A stretch of DNA of 64,000 bases from Micromussa lordhowensis (Eukaryota > Cnidaria > Anthozoa > Scleractinia > Lobophylliidae): positions 25,009,181 through 25,073,180 of the forward strand of contig OZ026603.1 of the NCBI GenBank assembly GCA_964020085.1. Direction: 5' to 3'. Each line of letters opens with the position of its first letter. The stretch's first letter is position 1. Under the pieces are notes generated by a model, which was not told the DNA's origin, searched no databases, and saw nothing but the letters and a program-made list of their open reading frames with translations. The position numbers and the translations under genes were made by a program. Below are positions 11,800 to 22,340 of the stretch, piece after piece.

Positions 11800-12303
11800 C
11801 ATAAATTGGACACGGTGATTTCGAACATTCAGTTTACGCTTCTCTCGCGTAACCCACAACCCTGCGTTAAATTATATGGCTGGTTTTCTAACGCCTGTGG
11901 CTGAAAAACACTCGCACTGGTAATTTCACGCCGGTATGCAAACAGTGGAAGAAAACAATAGGTCAATTAAGGCCAGTAATTTTGAATAAATGTTCACAAT
12001 TAGGAATTTGAAGCACGGGAGTGCTTTCGATCCATTCAATAAAAAATTCCGAAAATTTCGAAATGGGGACAAATGGTACGAAAATGTCCTGGGACAGTTT
12101 CTAGAAAATCCGGAAATTGTTGAATTTCCGAAAAGCGAACCATTCAACCGAAAATCTAATGGAATTTGGGTATACTTCTCGAGGTTGTCCCCATTTTCGT
12201 AAAATGCTATTGCATTCGTCACTGAAAATTTCCAGAAATGTAAACCAGAATTTTTCATCGAAGGGAAAGTGTCCTGGTTTCAGTTCAGTGCGCGCTTCTT
12301 TAA
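11800..12303. other. Intron 3, no gene
   Basis: Non-coding. It contains imperfect internal complementarity (ATTTCGAAATGGGGACAA near 12,053 against TTGTCCCCATTTTCGTAAAA near 12,185), suggesting an old MITE. Confidence 0.4.
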
Positions 12304-12466
12304 TAGCCCAACTTCGATATATTAAAATTCAGCCTAAAACAATAGACTTCAGCACGAGGCTCGTGGGAATAACTACAGAGTTTGTGGGGTTTATTCCCAC
12401 GAGCCTCGTGCTGAAGTCTATTGTTTTAGGCTGAATTTTAATATATCGAAATTGGGCTATTGTTCT
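12304..12466. repeat. Hairpin MITE with TTCGATATATTAAAATTC termini
   Basis: A nearly perfect inverted repeat: AGCCCAACTTCGATATATT at the left is mirrored by AATATATCGAAATTGGGCT at the right, with arms of about 70 bp (GCCTAAAACAATAGACTTC, AGCACGAGGCTCGTGGGAAT) around a short spacer. A second copy of the same family is at 34,605-34,754. Confidence 0.85.
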
Positions 12467-12753
12467 TCTCATTACCATATGGTGATTCTCGTTACCATAT
12501 AAAAAACGGGTTATACGAATTCACTCTATTTTCAGTATATCTCCCGTTTTGCGTATCCTCCGCTTGATTTATAGGGAACTCGCCAGTTACCGTGTGAAAA
12601 CATGGCATCACGTCTTTCGCTGTAGATGTTGTAATTGCTGTTGTACTGTCATTGTCTTCACGACCTCCTCGTCTACATGTAGTAACAATAGTATACTTTT
12701 TAAGTACTCTGATGGAGGAAACTTAATTGATTACATCCATACATTATTTACAG

Positions 12754-12908
12754 GTTAACGCACTCAGTGAGTGAATTATCGGGCTTACCTGCACGAGTTC
12801 ACTAACAATGAACGAGAAACTGCAATGCGGTATTGAAAATTTCGAGTTCACTGTTAGTGAACGAGTGCAGGTAAATCCCGATAATTCACGAGCAATGAGT
12901 CCGTTAAT
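12754..12908. repeat. Hairpin MITE with TTAACG ends
   Basis: Inverted repeat: the left arm includes GTGAATTATCGGG, TTACCTGCAC and GAGTTCACTAACA; the right arm is the complement with a few mismatches, ending ACTCATTG-type sequence and CCGTTAA. Non-coding. Confidence 0.75.
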
Positions 12909-13214
12909 ATTCAAATTGAACACACTGCACAAAGAAATCGTCAAACTTTGAGTCAGCCGAAACCATGGTGTAATGACAGTGCTGTGTTGAATTTACACCA
13001 CGGCTATTACACCACGATAATGACGTCAAGGAGGTTGTTTCGTCACAACCCAGTATCACGTGGTACAAATCAGCCAATCATAAAATCGGAATTCGTACAG
13101 TGTATAAAAGTTGAATAATAAATAGTATTATTTTATCCTAGGGATACTGTTTTTGTCCCTTGATCCATTTTCAAATGAGGCTTGTGTCTTCCTTCAAAAT
13201 TCACTTTTTTTTAG

Positions 13215-13581
13215 GACCTTTACGTGGAGATTATCGTTGCTTTCCCTACACCTTTGAAAATGGCCTCTTGTAAATTAATCCACAAGGATCTGGTGGTCAT
13301 AGAAACAGTTCGACAATGGGAATTTATAATTATGGAGATTTAAACTCGAAAAAGGGGAAAGTACGATGAATGGTACATTGGTTTGTAAAAAAACTTAATA
13401 ACATGGGAACTGGACTTGGATCAATGGAAAGGCACTAACTATAGACAAATGGCAGAGAATACGCTTCATAACAATAGTAGTCACACTCTGATGGTCAAAG
13501 AGTGGCCAACCGGATTTAAGGGATCGTTTAAGAGTATCACTGGAAACATTTCTAGAGGATGGATATGCGAGGAAGCAACAG
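13215..13581 (+). pseudogene. Degenerate second C-type lectin exon of gene A
   Basis: An acceptor (TTTTTTTTAG) at 13,214 is followed by GPLRGDYRCFPYTFENGLL, then a stop. Further on, in other frames, lectin-domain landmarks appear: DEWYIGL (stop follows), TWELDLDQWKGTNYRQMAE, and the C-terminal GWICEEATG at 13,548-13,580. The donor position reads GC instead of GT. Stops and frameshifts make it unusable as coding sequence. This was a second lectin domain between the stalk exons; module C has a shorter, worse-preserved remnant at 40,055-40,229 whose donor is still GT. A residual role of the last part as an independent exon is unlikely. Confidence 0.65.
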
Positions 13582-14022
13582 GCATAAATAAGATGTGAAT
13601 TCCACAAAGACTATATATATCAAGCCGGTGTATGTTTTGTTTTCCTTCTCACCCTCCGCCGCTCATTACCCCACCTTTTGCAGTTACCGTCACACCCTCA
13701 GGCTTCAATCAGTTCGAATCCAGGAGAGTCTGGGAATTTGGGAATGACTTTAAAATAATGGCGCTAGAATGACCGCGTTACAGTTATTTCCACAGCCTTC
13801 TGGAATAAGGATGCATTATTATTCAACAAATTGTAACACTATCCAAATATGATCATGATGCTCTCGATATCTGTCACCCATAAGGTAACAGATATCCGGC
13901 GGTATACGTAGCTTCGTACGTGGGAAGAAAAAGTGAAGTGAGAAAATGTCGACAGAGAGATTTAAGAATCTTACGATTTAGGATTTAGGCTGTTTTGTTA
14001 TCAATTTGTTGAATAATAAAGC

Positions 14023-14128
14023 ATTATCCTGCTCAATCTTGCGGAATATCGTCTGATTTTAGCCGACTCGGCCTACGGCCTCGTCGGCTAAGTATCAGAC
14101 GATATTCCGCAAGATTGAGCAGGATAAT
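14023..14128. repeat. Hairpin MITE, about 45-bp arms
   Basis: ATTATCCTGCTCAATCTTGC at the left is mirrored by GCAAGATTGAGCAGGATAAT at the right, with CGGAATATCGTCTGA and AGCCGA inside each arm and a short CG-rich loop. Non-coding. Confidence 0.85.
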
Positions 14129-14578
14129 TGTTAAATAGACATCATTGCAGTTGTACTCACTACTTACTTCATGAGAGCTCTGTTTAAATTTAGACATGTA
14201 AACGTTTATAGTGTATAAGGATTCGCGAAATAGCAAACCTCCAATCGGGATGGTTACTACTTAGAACGATATAACTTACAGCAGAGGGACAGCACGCATA
14301 AGCAATCACTTAAGTAAGGTCCCCAACTACGGGTTATACAGAGTTCACAGGCGCGGATCCAGAATAAATGGTGACCGATTTCCGAACCAGCGAGTGACTT
14401 CTAGAGGGGTCCAGGGCCGTGTTTCCTTAGGAAATGTTACTGATTTTTTTTAATCCTTAGGTCCCCTTTTTGGAGTTTCTGAGTAATTCTGAAATATCTG
14501 ACCGATTTCTGCTAAACGGTGGAAACCGGTATGGATCTGCGCCTGGTTCAGCTGTACTGAATGTTTTTTTTTTAACAG

Positions 14579-14686
14579 ATAACTGCCAAAGAGTCTGCCT
14601 GAGTCATAATCTGGTACAAACAACTGCAACTTCGCCAATGACAATCGCTTCTACAACAGAAAGGACAGCTGCTTCACCTACACATG
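14579..14686 (+). CDS. Gene A exon: second Ser/Thr-rich stalk
   Basis: A 108-nt exon between a long T tract ending AACAG and GTAATT, phase 1 at both ends. It encodes DNCQRVCLSHNLVQTTATSP then MTIASTTERTAASPTH: a short cysteine-containing part (two Cys) followed by a mucin-like Thr/Ser/Ala run. It feeds directly into the transmembrane exon with matching phase. I see no copy in module C, where the region is replaced by other sequence. Confidence 0.7.
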
Positions 14687-15254
14687 GTAATTTTCAACAT
14701 TTTATATTTTCACATTTGTTTTTCCGTTATTTTGTGCCTATAGAGCTACCATGCACACGAGGTAAGTGGCAGAGCCTTCATTTATTTGGAAACATGGTAT
14801 GCAATGTGCATTGTGTCATTGATTTTATACATTTTTTTTTTCAAAAGGCACTTTTTGCTTGACTTATATAATAATTTTATAACAATTTTGGCAGTTAAAA
14901 ACTGAATAAACAGTGCAAATTACAAAATTGGATACTAATAATTAAATCTATTTACAAAATTAATCTACCCGAGGGAATAAGTATTATAATAATAATAATG
15001 GAATCAAGAGAATCTAAATGTGAAAACGTCATCTGCTCTCTTGGCCCTTTTTACTGTTGTAGTGGCTTTAGTATTTCTCGATCTGGATATTATTATAACT
15101 TACGGGACCAAGAAGGATATTAGATTGGCTCTCATTCCTCATACCAGCTATCAAGATATCCTGCGATTAGTTAAGGATGCCAGATTTGCTTGATCTAGGG
15201 CTTGCTGATAACTAGAGTTAGGAAATATTATATCTAAGGGGCACTGCGCAAAGC

Positions 15255-15290
15255 AATTGGGCTCAGAAGACATGTCTTCTGAGCCCAATT
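15255..15290. repeat. 36-bp perfect palindrome
   Basis: The left half AATTGGGCTCAGAAGACA is followed immediately by its exact reverse complement. Module C has the same hairpin with a one-base centre at 41,794-41,836. The region around it (15,220-15,430) is shared with 41,740-41,925 and 42,525-42,600 and looks like an old MITE. Confidence 0.85.
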
Positions 15291-15649
15291 ACTTTCGATC
15301 AAATCAGGCTCAAAGTTCAACGGACAGAGTGGCGTTCGCTTGATTGGATGCCAAAATTGTTCGCATTTGATGTGGTTTTGTATTGATACCCGAGGACATT
15401 GGCCTAAGAACTTGCGCCACTTTTTTCATCCAATCAGAAGTAAAACTAGAAACAATCCTAAATCGCTATGTCAACTATATGTATTTGCTTTGAGTCCTGG
15501 TTAGTTCACTAGATTCTTTGATTTCCTTGTTATGGGCCAAAGTAATGACTTTGGTTTTGGTTCAACGACACTAGATTAAAACTGCTGTTTCTTGCTTTAA
15601 ACTTCAATAAAAAAATATCTATATACAAGTAACTTTTGTTACTTATTAG

Positions 15650-15805
15650 ATCCCACCAGAGACCTTGAAGGATGGAAGCAGGTTTATGACAAGGATAACT
15701 GCTCCTCAGTAGTGGTAATTCTTGCGTCGTTAGTAGGAGTGCTGTCTGCTGCGTTGCTCATTTTTGGTGTATGTTACGTATCTTGGCGAACGAAACAACG
15801 AAAAG
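15650..15805 (+). CDS. Gene A exon: transmembrane helix
   Basis: A 156-nt exon (TTATTAG / GTAATT, phase 1 both ends). It encodes DPTRDLEGWKQVYDKDNCSS, then the membrane helix VVVILASLVGVLSAALLIFG VCYV, then a basic stop-transfer SWRTKQRK. It is a single pass with basic residues on the 3' side, as expected for a type I protein entering the cytoplasm. Module C carries the same exon (42,809-42,963) with one base missing. Confidence 0.85.
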
Positions 15806-16230
15806 GTAATTTACTGTCTTACCTATATAACATGTCAACAGGATGCTATTGATATCTGTATTTTGGTTATATTTAAAGTAACTAATCTTGTTACTAGCTC
15901 GTGATATTTTTTTGCACATATAAAGTTGCTTCACTCCTTTCTTACCTAGTATCACCCATCCATGGAGTCTTGATTTTAAGTTTATTATTGTCATTATGTT
16001 TTCTTTCATTGTAGTTTCGATTTCTGTCTTTAATTGGATTATCTTCTTTGTTAATAATCATACATATCCTTCGGAACCGATGATAAAAAACAATGTACAA
16101 AACTCAAGGGGCGAAGGGAAGGGAACGCCCTAATCGCACTTTGAAAGCGACAGAACTGGGTTGCTTTTTTCTGTTACGACTGTCATTTTTAATAGAGCTT
16201 TTTTCTAACTGCTCATCATGTTTTTACTAG

Positions 16231-16255
16231 ATAGAAAAAAGGAAGCTGGTACAAG
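16231..16255 (+). CDS. Gene A microexon: juxtamembrane cytoplasmic segment
   Basis: A 25-nt exon between TTTACTAG and GTAGGT, entering in phase 1 and leaving in phase 2; it reads DRKKEAGT plus part of an Arg codon. It is supported by conservation of both splice sites and length in module C (43,469-43,493) and because it restores the frame between the neighbouring exons. Confidence 0.65.
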
Positions 16256-16767
16256 GTAGGTCACCTGCTTAATAGTGCGTATAATTGTAATTGTAATAAA
16301 AAAAAAATTCTGCTACTCTTCTGTTGCTTTGTGGCTAGAACACATGCATTCTAAAAATGTCTGAAAAAATCAAATGTTCCAGGCAAATAATAATTGAATA
16401 ATTATTAGTAAACAACTGAAAAATGCCTCCCCGTTTAGGGCGGGGCTGGGGGTGGGGGTAGTCCCATGTGACAGTGATGGGGAGGTGCAAGGCATTTTGA
16501 ATCGTCTTCATTTACAAAGTGTGAACTTCATACAAATGGCAAGGAGACTTCAGTCTATTGAGGAAAAAAGGGGCTCTTTAGATTGTTTCCTAAACTGTTA
16601 GGCTTTTTTCTGTGTATAGTTTTTGTCTAGGACTACTTTGGAGTCTTTACACTTCCCCTTATTCGCATCTTTCCGCCAATATTACACCTGCCTGACGCCC
16701 CCAGGACAAGATAAGTCTCTACACTTTCGTAAAATACTATGTATTCGCTCATCCATTTCAAAAACAG

Positions 16768-16856
16768 GAACCAACTTGAAGATCAAGACGCGTCGTTGTT
16801 GAGTCCAGAAAATGCGGCAAGACAGCTTGGGTTCTCTGATAAAGCAGAACCTCAAG
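16768..16856 (+). CDS. Gene A exon: cytoplasmic segment
   Basis: An 89-nt exon (AAACAG / GTATCA), phase 2 in and phase 1 out, reading NQLEDQDASLLSPENAARQL then GFSDKAEPQ. It is acidic/polar with no tyrosine. Module C keeps the same length and splice sites at 44,009-44,097. Confidence 0.7.
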
Positions 16857-17070
16857 GTATCAAACTCGAATATCAAAGGTGGGGAATAGACCAGACTTCG
16901 AGACAGGAGTGTGGATATGCCATGTTGACTCCTCGTACAATGATGGTAATTCAAATAAAGCTTCAATAAACGAACCTTTGTTACAGAACTTAGAGTTCTG
17001 GATTACAAAACCTCGTGGTCGACGTTAATACCGTTGATGTCTTTGTCCTTGTCCTTGACTTCTTCTATAT

Positions 17071-17164
17071 CTTCTTCTTCTTTTTCTTTTTCTTCTTCTT
17101 CTTCTTCTTCTTCTTCTTCTTCTTCTTCTTCTTCTTCTTCTTCTTCTTCTTCTTCTTCTTCTCC
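17071..17164. repeat. (TTC)n microsatellite in the last intron
   Basis: About 25-30 uninterrupted TTC units plus impure flanks. The paralogous place in module C (about 44,300-44,345) holds only a few mixed TTC/TCC units, so the expansion is specific to module A. The poly-Phe/poly-Ser open frames across it are not genes. Confidence 0.95.
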
Positions 17165-17477
17165 TCCTGCTCTTTATCCCTTTATTCTTCTCAACTTCTT
17201 AATCTTTACCATTCACTTTCGCAAGTTTCTGCCCCAGTCTTCTTCCTTCTCACCTCAGTCTCCTCCTCCAATTTGTTTTCGAGCTCTCCATTCCGGGTTT
17301 TCAGTCCATTCTGGTGTTGTGCACGCTTGCACTTCAACTTTCTAGTAGTATAGATAATATTCGTCTGTGCAAATTTGGATCTCGATTTTGATCACTTGAG
17401 TTTTGACGGACACAAAGACTGGCGGACTTAGGGACCGATGAACTGATATATCATCTTGTGTTTTGTGTAGGTGTCAG

Positions 17478-17647
17478 GGGATAGTTCATATGCATCGCTT
17501 GTGAAATCTAAACAAGAAGACTGTACCAATGGATCTTCTGTGGCTGCTTCTCCTTTGTTACAACAAGATGCAGATCCTCATGATCAGCTGCCTACATACG
17601 TCAATGTCAATCAAACTATGAGAAAACCAATAACTAAATGGACGTAG
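17478..17647 (+). CDS. Gene A last exon: cytoplasmic tail with tyrosine motifs
   Basis: A 170-nt coding part after a GTGTCAG acceptor in phase 1, ending at TAG (17,645-17,647). It encodes GDSSYASLVKSKQEDCTNGS then SVAASPLLQQDADPHDQLPT and YVNVNQTMRKPITKWT. SSYASL fits the ITIM consensus (S/I/V/L-x-Y-x-x-I/V/L), and YVNV fits the pYxN motif bound by Grb2-type SH2 domains. Module C keeps both motifs (44,645-44,814). A signalling role is inferred from these motifs only. Confidence 0.8.
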
Positions 17648-17759
17648 AGAGGAACTAGCGATAATGTTGGCTGATTTAATTAAATTGTAGCGAATTGTTG
17701 TGTGTTAATATCCGGTCCCTCTTTAGAGTACCCCGTTTTTAACTATCTGATTTCCCTCT

Positions 17760-18990
17760 CTATTTGCTCATATGATCATACTAAATATCAGAGGCATCAG
17801 TAACGTTCGAAAAGGAAAAACAATATTCACCTGGTGCAGAAAAAATGCTGACATTATTTTTCTGGAAGAAACTCATTCGACCGATAAAAATGAAGGCCAA
17901 TGGAAAAGAGAATGGGGCGCCCCATTCTTTGTTCCCATGGGGCTAACAACGCCTGTGGGGTGGCGATCTTGATTCGAAATAATTTTGATTGTGTTGCTGG
18001 ATAAAAAGTAACTGACGCATAGAGCAGATTTCTCATACTCAAGGTTTTACTCAATGGCGAGTAATTATAAACCCTTCTGGTAAATATTAAAGGCCCAAAC
18101 GAGACAATGAATAAGTTGCCTTCTATCTCTCACTATTGCAAACTATCGTGAAAAATGATTTTGATGCCATTGAAAATATTATTATGGGTAGAGATTTTAA
18201 TTTTCTATTAAACCCTACAGTCGACAAAAGAGGAGGAAACCTTCTCACAAGGCAATCTGTGATCAACACAATAGAAGAGCTACAATCCAAACTAGATTTT
18301 CATGACCATGACATTTGGCGCATTAAAAAAAAAAAACCACGACACGTAGTTATACATGGAGTCAATCGGAGCCTCAGATTCTTTTCCGGATGATGTTTAT
18401 TCGAATTCAGTCGATATAATACCTTCTATCAAAACGGCATCGGAAACTCAGCTGCCCCTTATTGAGTGATGAAACTAATGTTGAAAGAATAAATTCCTTA
18501 ATTAATACATTAATGGGTACAGGAAGGACAGAACGATCTTGAGGATCCACGATCAGTTTGGGCTTGGTTGAAATACAATGTCAAGAAATATTCCAAAAAA
18601 GGTTAAAGGTGAATTAGTGAGATCCCGCGCACTTTGGCATAAGCATGGTGAAAAGAACTCGAAATAGTTTTTTTCGACTTGGAAAAAAGAAATCGTACAA
18701 AAAAGCATATTCGGAAACTTCGAATGAGTAGAGTAATTAAAACTGATCATTTTGAAACTTTGGATGCAAGCGAAACAGCTGGCCAAAAAAACTTTCAAAT
18801 TTGAAGACTTGCCAACGCCGACTCTTTCGCATGAACACAAACAAAGTGGTGAGGGAACGATTAGCTTGGAGGTATGTATGGCAAGAAAAAACAAACACTT
18901 ACACGAGAACTTGAGAGAACTTGTATAATGTAGTTTAATGTAGAATGATATAATGTGCTGAATTATTGTAACATAGTCCTGTGCTATTTG
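17760..18990 (+). mobile_element. Internally deleted L1/Tx1-like LINE fragment
   Basis: Starts with the apurinic-type endonuclease: MIILNIRGISNVRKGKTIFT then WCRKNADIIFLEETHSTD. Next comes MGRDFNFLLNPTVDKRGG (the GDFN motif), then the linker KGELVRSRALWHKHGEKNSK. The reverse transcriptase is missing, so the element jumps to a 3' end near 18,980. Several stops and frameshifts are present. The same fragment lies downstream of gene C at 44,923-46,960, so it was inserted before the A/C duplication. It begins about 110 bases after the receptor stop codon. Confidence 0.8.
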
Positions 18991-21520
18991 AATTAAAGAG
19001 TGTATTGTAGGTTACAAAACGTTTTTCTTTTTTGTGTATCTCTTGAGTTTTTTTTGTCTTTAGCCCGCGCGAGTCTGGTAAAGAATTACGCCATTTATAT
19101 TGATGTATATTATGGTCTGCGCCATGTGCTCGTTCAAAAAATTCTTGAGGTGAAAGCTCTTGTCTAGTTCTGTTCGTTTACATGGCCTGACGTTTTTTCA
19201 CGTTCCTTTGAGCCTTCAAATCCAGTGAGTATGTTGTTGCTAGTATTTTCATTTTATCTCGTTTTTATTTACGCTGATTTCGTTTTCACAGTTTAACCAG
19301 ATCCTTGTGAAGAGTAAACCGAATCTCTCTGGAATAAAACTTATACGAGCATTCAAAGTCTACATGACATGGCAAAATAGTTTTAGGAGTTTATGTCATG
19401 GAAATGCAGAATACCAGCGGAGTACATAATTGAAATTACAGTGGAACCACTTTTAAGCGGCCATCCTCTGGGAAATGGATGGTGGGCGTAGTAGAATCGT
19501 CAATTCAATCAAATACCAACATGCTTTAATTAAGGGAACATGGAACTACGTGGAGACAATATAATAAACAAGTCTTATGATTTTATCGATGGTTACTTCC
19601 TTTTACATACTTCTCTTATCTGTCGTTGCCTCAAACGCATTTCGCCAATACAGAAGGAACACTGCCTTAACTCGAAGGTTTAATATTATACAACCTGACT
19701 CAATGGCGAGCCCATGGAACAGACGGTGACCGACGCGCGTGCGCAGCGCCAACAACCGCTGTGCACATTGTAAAAAACATAGTGGCGTTTCGCATAAGGT
19801 AACTTACGTACTAACACAAATTCAGAGCTCAAGGTGACAAAGACAGCAAAACGCTAATGTGTTAGAAGGGCACACCATGCTCTTTGTTAGCTGATATTAC
19901 CAGTATTCGAACAGACGACTTTCCCTGAATTAAAGCAAACAATGCTACTCCATGCAAACGAGCGATCTCGTGACCTCAATGGAGAATGAGAACATAGAGA
20001 GCAGAGGAGTCTTATTTTTAAGTATTTCCAGTTAACTTCCAGTGCAACTGTAGCGCGATATCTGCCCGCAAGGCGAAAGCCGCAAGACGTACAGTGGGGT
20101 ATCACGCAAGACTGTGGGCTATCACTTATGGTGACCGAAAGGGAGAGACAAGTCTCTTTTTTTTTTTACTTTCGTCACTTCATGTCTCCTCGTTTTCCGT
20201 ACGGATAGGATTTCAACAGACGCGTAACACGATGCATCTATACAGTTTGATCACGCAGTACCGTGATTTGAATCAACAACAGATCGATTCACGCTACAAT
20301 TGTACGATAAATCTAACTGGAAATACAGTCAAATATAGGACGCATCTGCTCTCTGTGGGTAGGAATTAAAAAAAAAAAAAAAACTGTCCAGCATCTAAAA
20401 CTTTCCATGAATAGTGAACATGACCAGTGAAACGGGTCCTTTGGTGACTGAATTGAGTGATTTCCAGCGGAAAATAATTTGAATCCGTAGTCGCTTGCTC
20501 TAAGCACTGATATGAGCAAGCGTTCGGCACGCTGAAGTGATGAAACAGTTCATTCTATCGTCCAAAAGATAACAAGTGAAAAGCGAGGAGCACCACAAGA
20601 CGTTTGGGTGCAGAGTGGAGGAATAGAAGTACTTTGCAAGTACTTTCCCTATGGACTGAAGAAATCCAAGACAAGAGTTCGTTCAGAGTGAACTACGCAA
20701 ATAGCAATAAAGTCTTTTTGACTGCAATCATTTGGCAACTAAAAAATCATCTGTTACCGCAGTGTTTTTGCTTTGCTTTATTTTCTATTTGAGGACAATT
20801 TCCAAGTAAAAGTCTCGGGGATTTACACTCGGAAGGGCGATATAACGAAGGTTTTCTTGCGTTACGAGTTTGGGGAGGGGCTTATTTTCGGAATTTTACG
20901 GTATTACCTTAACCATAATAATAAGCAGATAGATTAAGATAGCAATGATGAATGCTTTAGAAGTTCATGTTACAACATTGCCGAGTGGTGCAGAAATGAG
21001 CAGAGTACATTGTAGGAAATATAACGTTTCTATAGGTGCTCTTTCCATGACATGTTTTGTAAATGACGACATTCATAATTTAAGCGGCCTCATATTTTAG
21101 TTGCTTTTCCATAAACCCTTGTTACATGTATTTATGGAAAGAAGCACTAAGGTGTTTTTAAGCCAAATCGCGATTGATTACGCATGACAAGGGTTGCCAA
21201 AAGGATTTTGAGAATTTCTATGTTGCGTGACACAACAACATTCAGTAATCACTAATCTGACAAATAATGAGTAAGCTTATTTAAGTAGCACTTTAGCTTA
21301 AGCTGTTTTGATTGTAACAGCTACAGATAAAGTAAAAGCTTGTAATGAACCCGGCTGGAGTAATGAGTTCTACAAAAAAAGGGCTGTGTACACAATACTT
21401 TATAGTCAACTTAATTTTCATCAAACGCGAGAAAAATCCACTTTTTATTTTACGTCTCCTCGCCTATAGAATTATCCTAGTGTGTCGAGGTATATTCTGA
21501 TTTCGAATTTTCTGTCCTAC
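18991..21520. other. Intergenic segment between module A and the octamer array
   Basis: No gene. From about 19,360 (CATGACATGGCAAAATAGTTTTAGG) it aligns with 47,305-49,350 of module C, including the last bases before the array. Module C has a 566-bp TTAA-flanked insertion that is absent here (the empty place is near 19,885). Short open frames (19,887-20,105, 20,094-20,369) are unsupported. Confidence 0.6.
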
Positions 21521-21998
21521 CTTCCTTTGTTCCTTCGTTCCTTCGTTCCCTCGTTCCTTCGTTCCTTCGTTCCTTCGTTCCTTCGTTCCTTCGTTCCTTC
21601 GTTCCTTCGTTCCTTCGTTCCTTCGTTTCTTCGTTCCTTCGTTCCTTCGTTCCTTCGTTCCTTCGTTCCTTCGTTCCTTCGTTCCTTCGTTCCTTCGTTC
21701 CTTCGTTCCTTCGTTCCTTCGTTCCTTCGTTCCTTCGTTCCTTCGTTCCTTCGTTCCTTCGTTCCTTCGTTCCTTCGTTCCTTCGTTCCTTCGTTCCTTC
21801 GTTCCTTCGTTCCTTCGTTCCTTCGTTCCTTCGTTCCTTCGTTCCTTCGTTCCTTCGTTCCTTCGTTCCTTCGTTCCTTCGTTCCTTCGTTCCTTCGTTC
21901 CTTCGTTCCTTCGTTCCTTCGTTCCTTCGTTCCTTCGTTCCTTCGTTCCTTCGTTCCTTCGTTCCTTCGTTCCTTCGTTCCTTCATTCCTTCGTTCCT
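21521..21998. repeat. Octamer minisatellite array 1, (GTTCCTTC)n
   Basis: About 60 nearly identical 8-bp units with a few variants near the edges (GTTTCTTC, CATTCCTTC). The flanks match those of array 4 (left: TCTGATTTCGAATTTTCTGT; right: AGGTTTTAGAACTGCAAACG). It marks the A/B module boundary. Open frames on both strands (FVPSFLRS and RNEGTKER repeats) follow from an 8-bp period without stops and are not genes. Confidence 0.97.
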
Positions 21999-22247
21999 AG
22001 GTTTTAGAACTGCAAACGAAGCGCTTTCTCGAAAAACAAATGATGCGAGTCCTTGTGCAGTGGAGAGTGAACAAACAAAAACAAACAAACAATAATAAAA
22101 TATGGTCCATCGTCTAAAATATCCATGATTGAGTGATTTCCATTAAAAAACAAATGTCAAAGCTCGCTGTCCGAATTATTTCAGCCTGCAGCGGTTGTAA
22201 ACCAATCAGCGGTTGATTGTGAGGTCTCAATGAGTAGTTAAGCAGTT

Positions 22248-22340
22248 GCAGGTTGGCGAAGTGGTAACATTTCAGCCTTGGCGCAATAGTTTTAGATGCG
22301 GTAATCTGAAGGTCGCTGGTTCGAATCCTAGTGTGGAGTT
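22248..22340 (+). repeat. tRNA-related sequence (possible SINE head)
   Basis: Contains TGGCGAAGTGG (22,254-22,264), which fits the RNA polymerase III A box, and GGTTCGAATCC (22,318-22,328), a perfect B box. A small AGAT/ATCT stem lies between them. The spacing is longer than in an ordinary tRNA and resembles Leu/Ser types with a long arm; a proper acceptor stem is not evident. Copies occur in the same place in modules C (34,802-34,876; one B-box mismatch) and D (50,713-50,787). I call it tRNA-derived rather than a working tRNA gene. Confidence 0.5.

Larger units (their letters stand above)
4675..17647 (+). other. Gene A span: transmembrane C-type lectin receptor, 8 exons
   Basis: This is my proposed gene model. 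Exons 4675-4753, 7637-8062, 9420-9509, 14579-14686, 15650-15805, 16231-16255, 16768-16856 and 17478-17647 join in frame to 1143 nt (380 residues plus stop). Nearly all junctions are phase 1; only the 16255/16768 junction is phase 2. The predicted type I membrane protein has a signal peptide, one extracellular C-type lectin domain, a Ser/Thr-rich stalk, one membrane helix and a tail of about 97 residues with tyrosine motifs. A degenerate second lectin exon (13,215-13,581) lies between the stalk exons; skipping it keeps the frame. Transposons occupy several introns. The receptor role is inferred from architecture; ligand and signalling partners are unknown. Confidence 0.75.

Noticed and set aside
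17015..17353. Poly-Phe and poly-Ser frames
   Set aside because: They are translations of the (TTC)n microsatellite inside an intron.
22248..22340. Functional tRNA-Leu or tRNA-Ser gene
   Set aside because: A and B boxes are good, but I could not build an acceptor stem or a 7-base anticodon loop, so I call it tRNA-related only.
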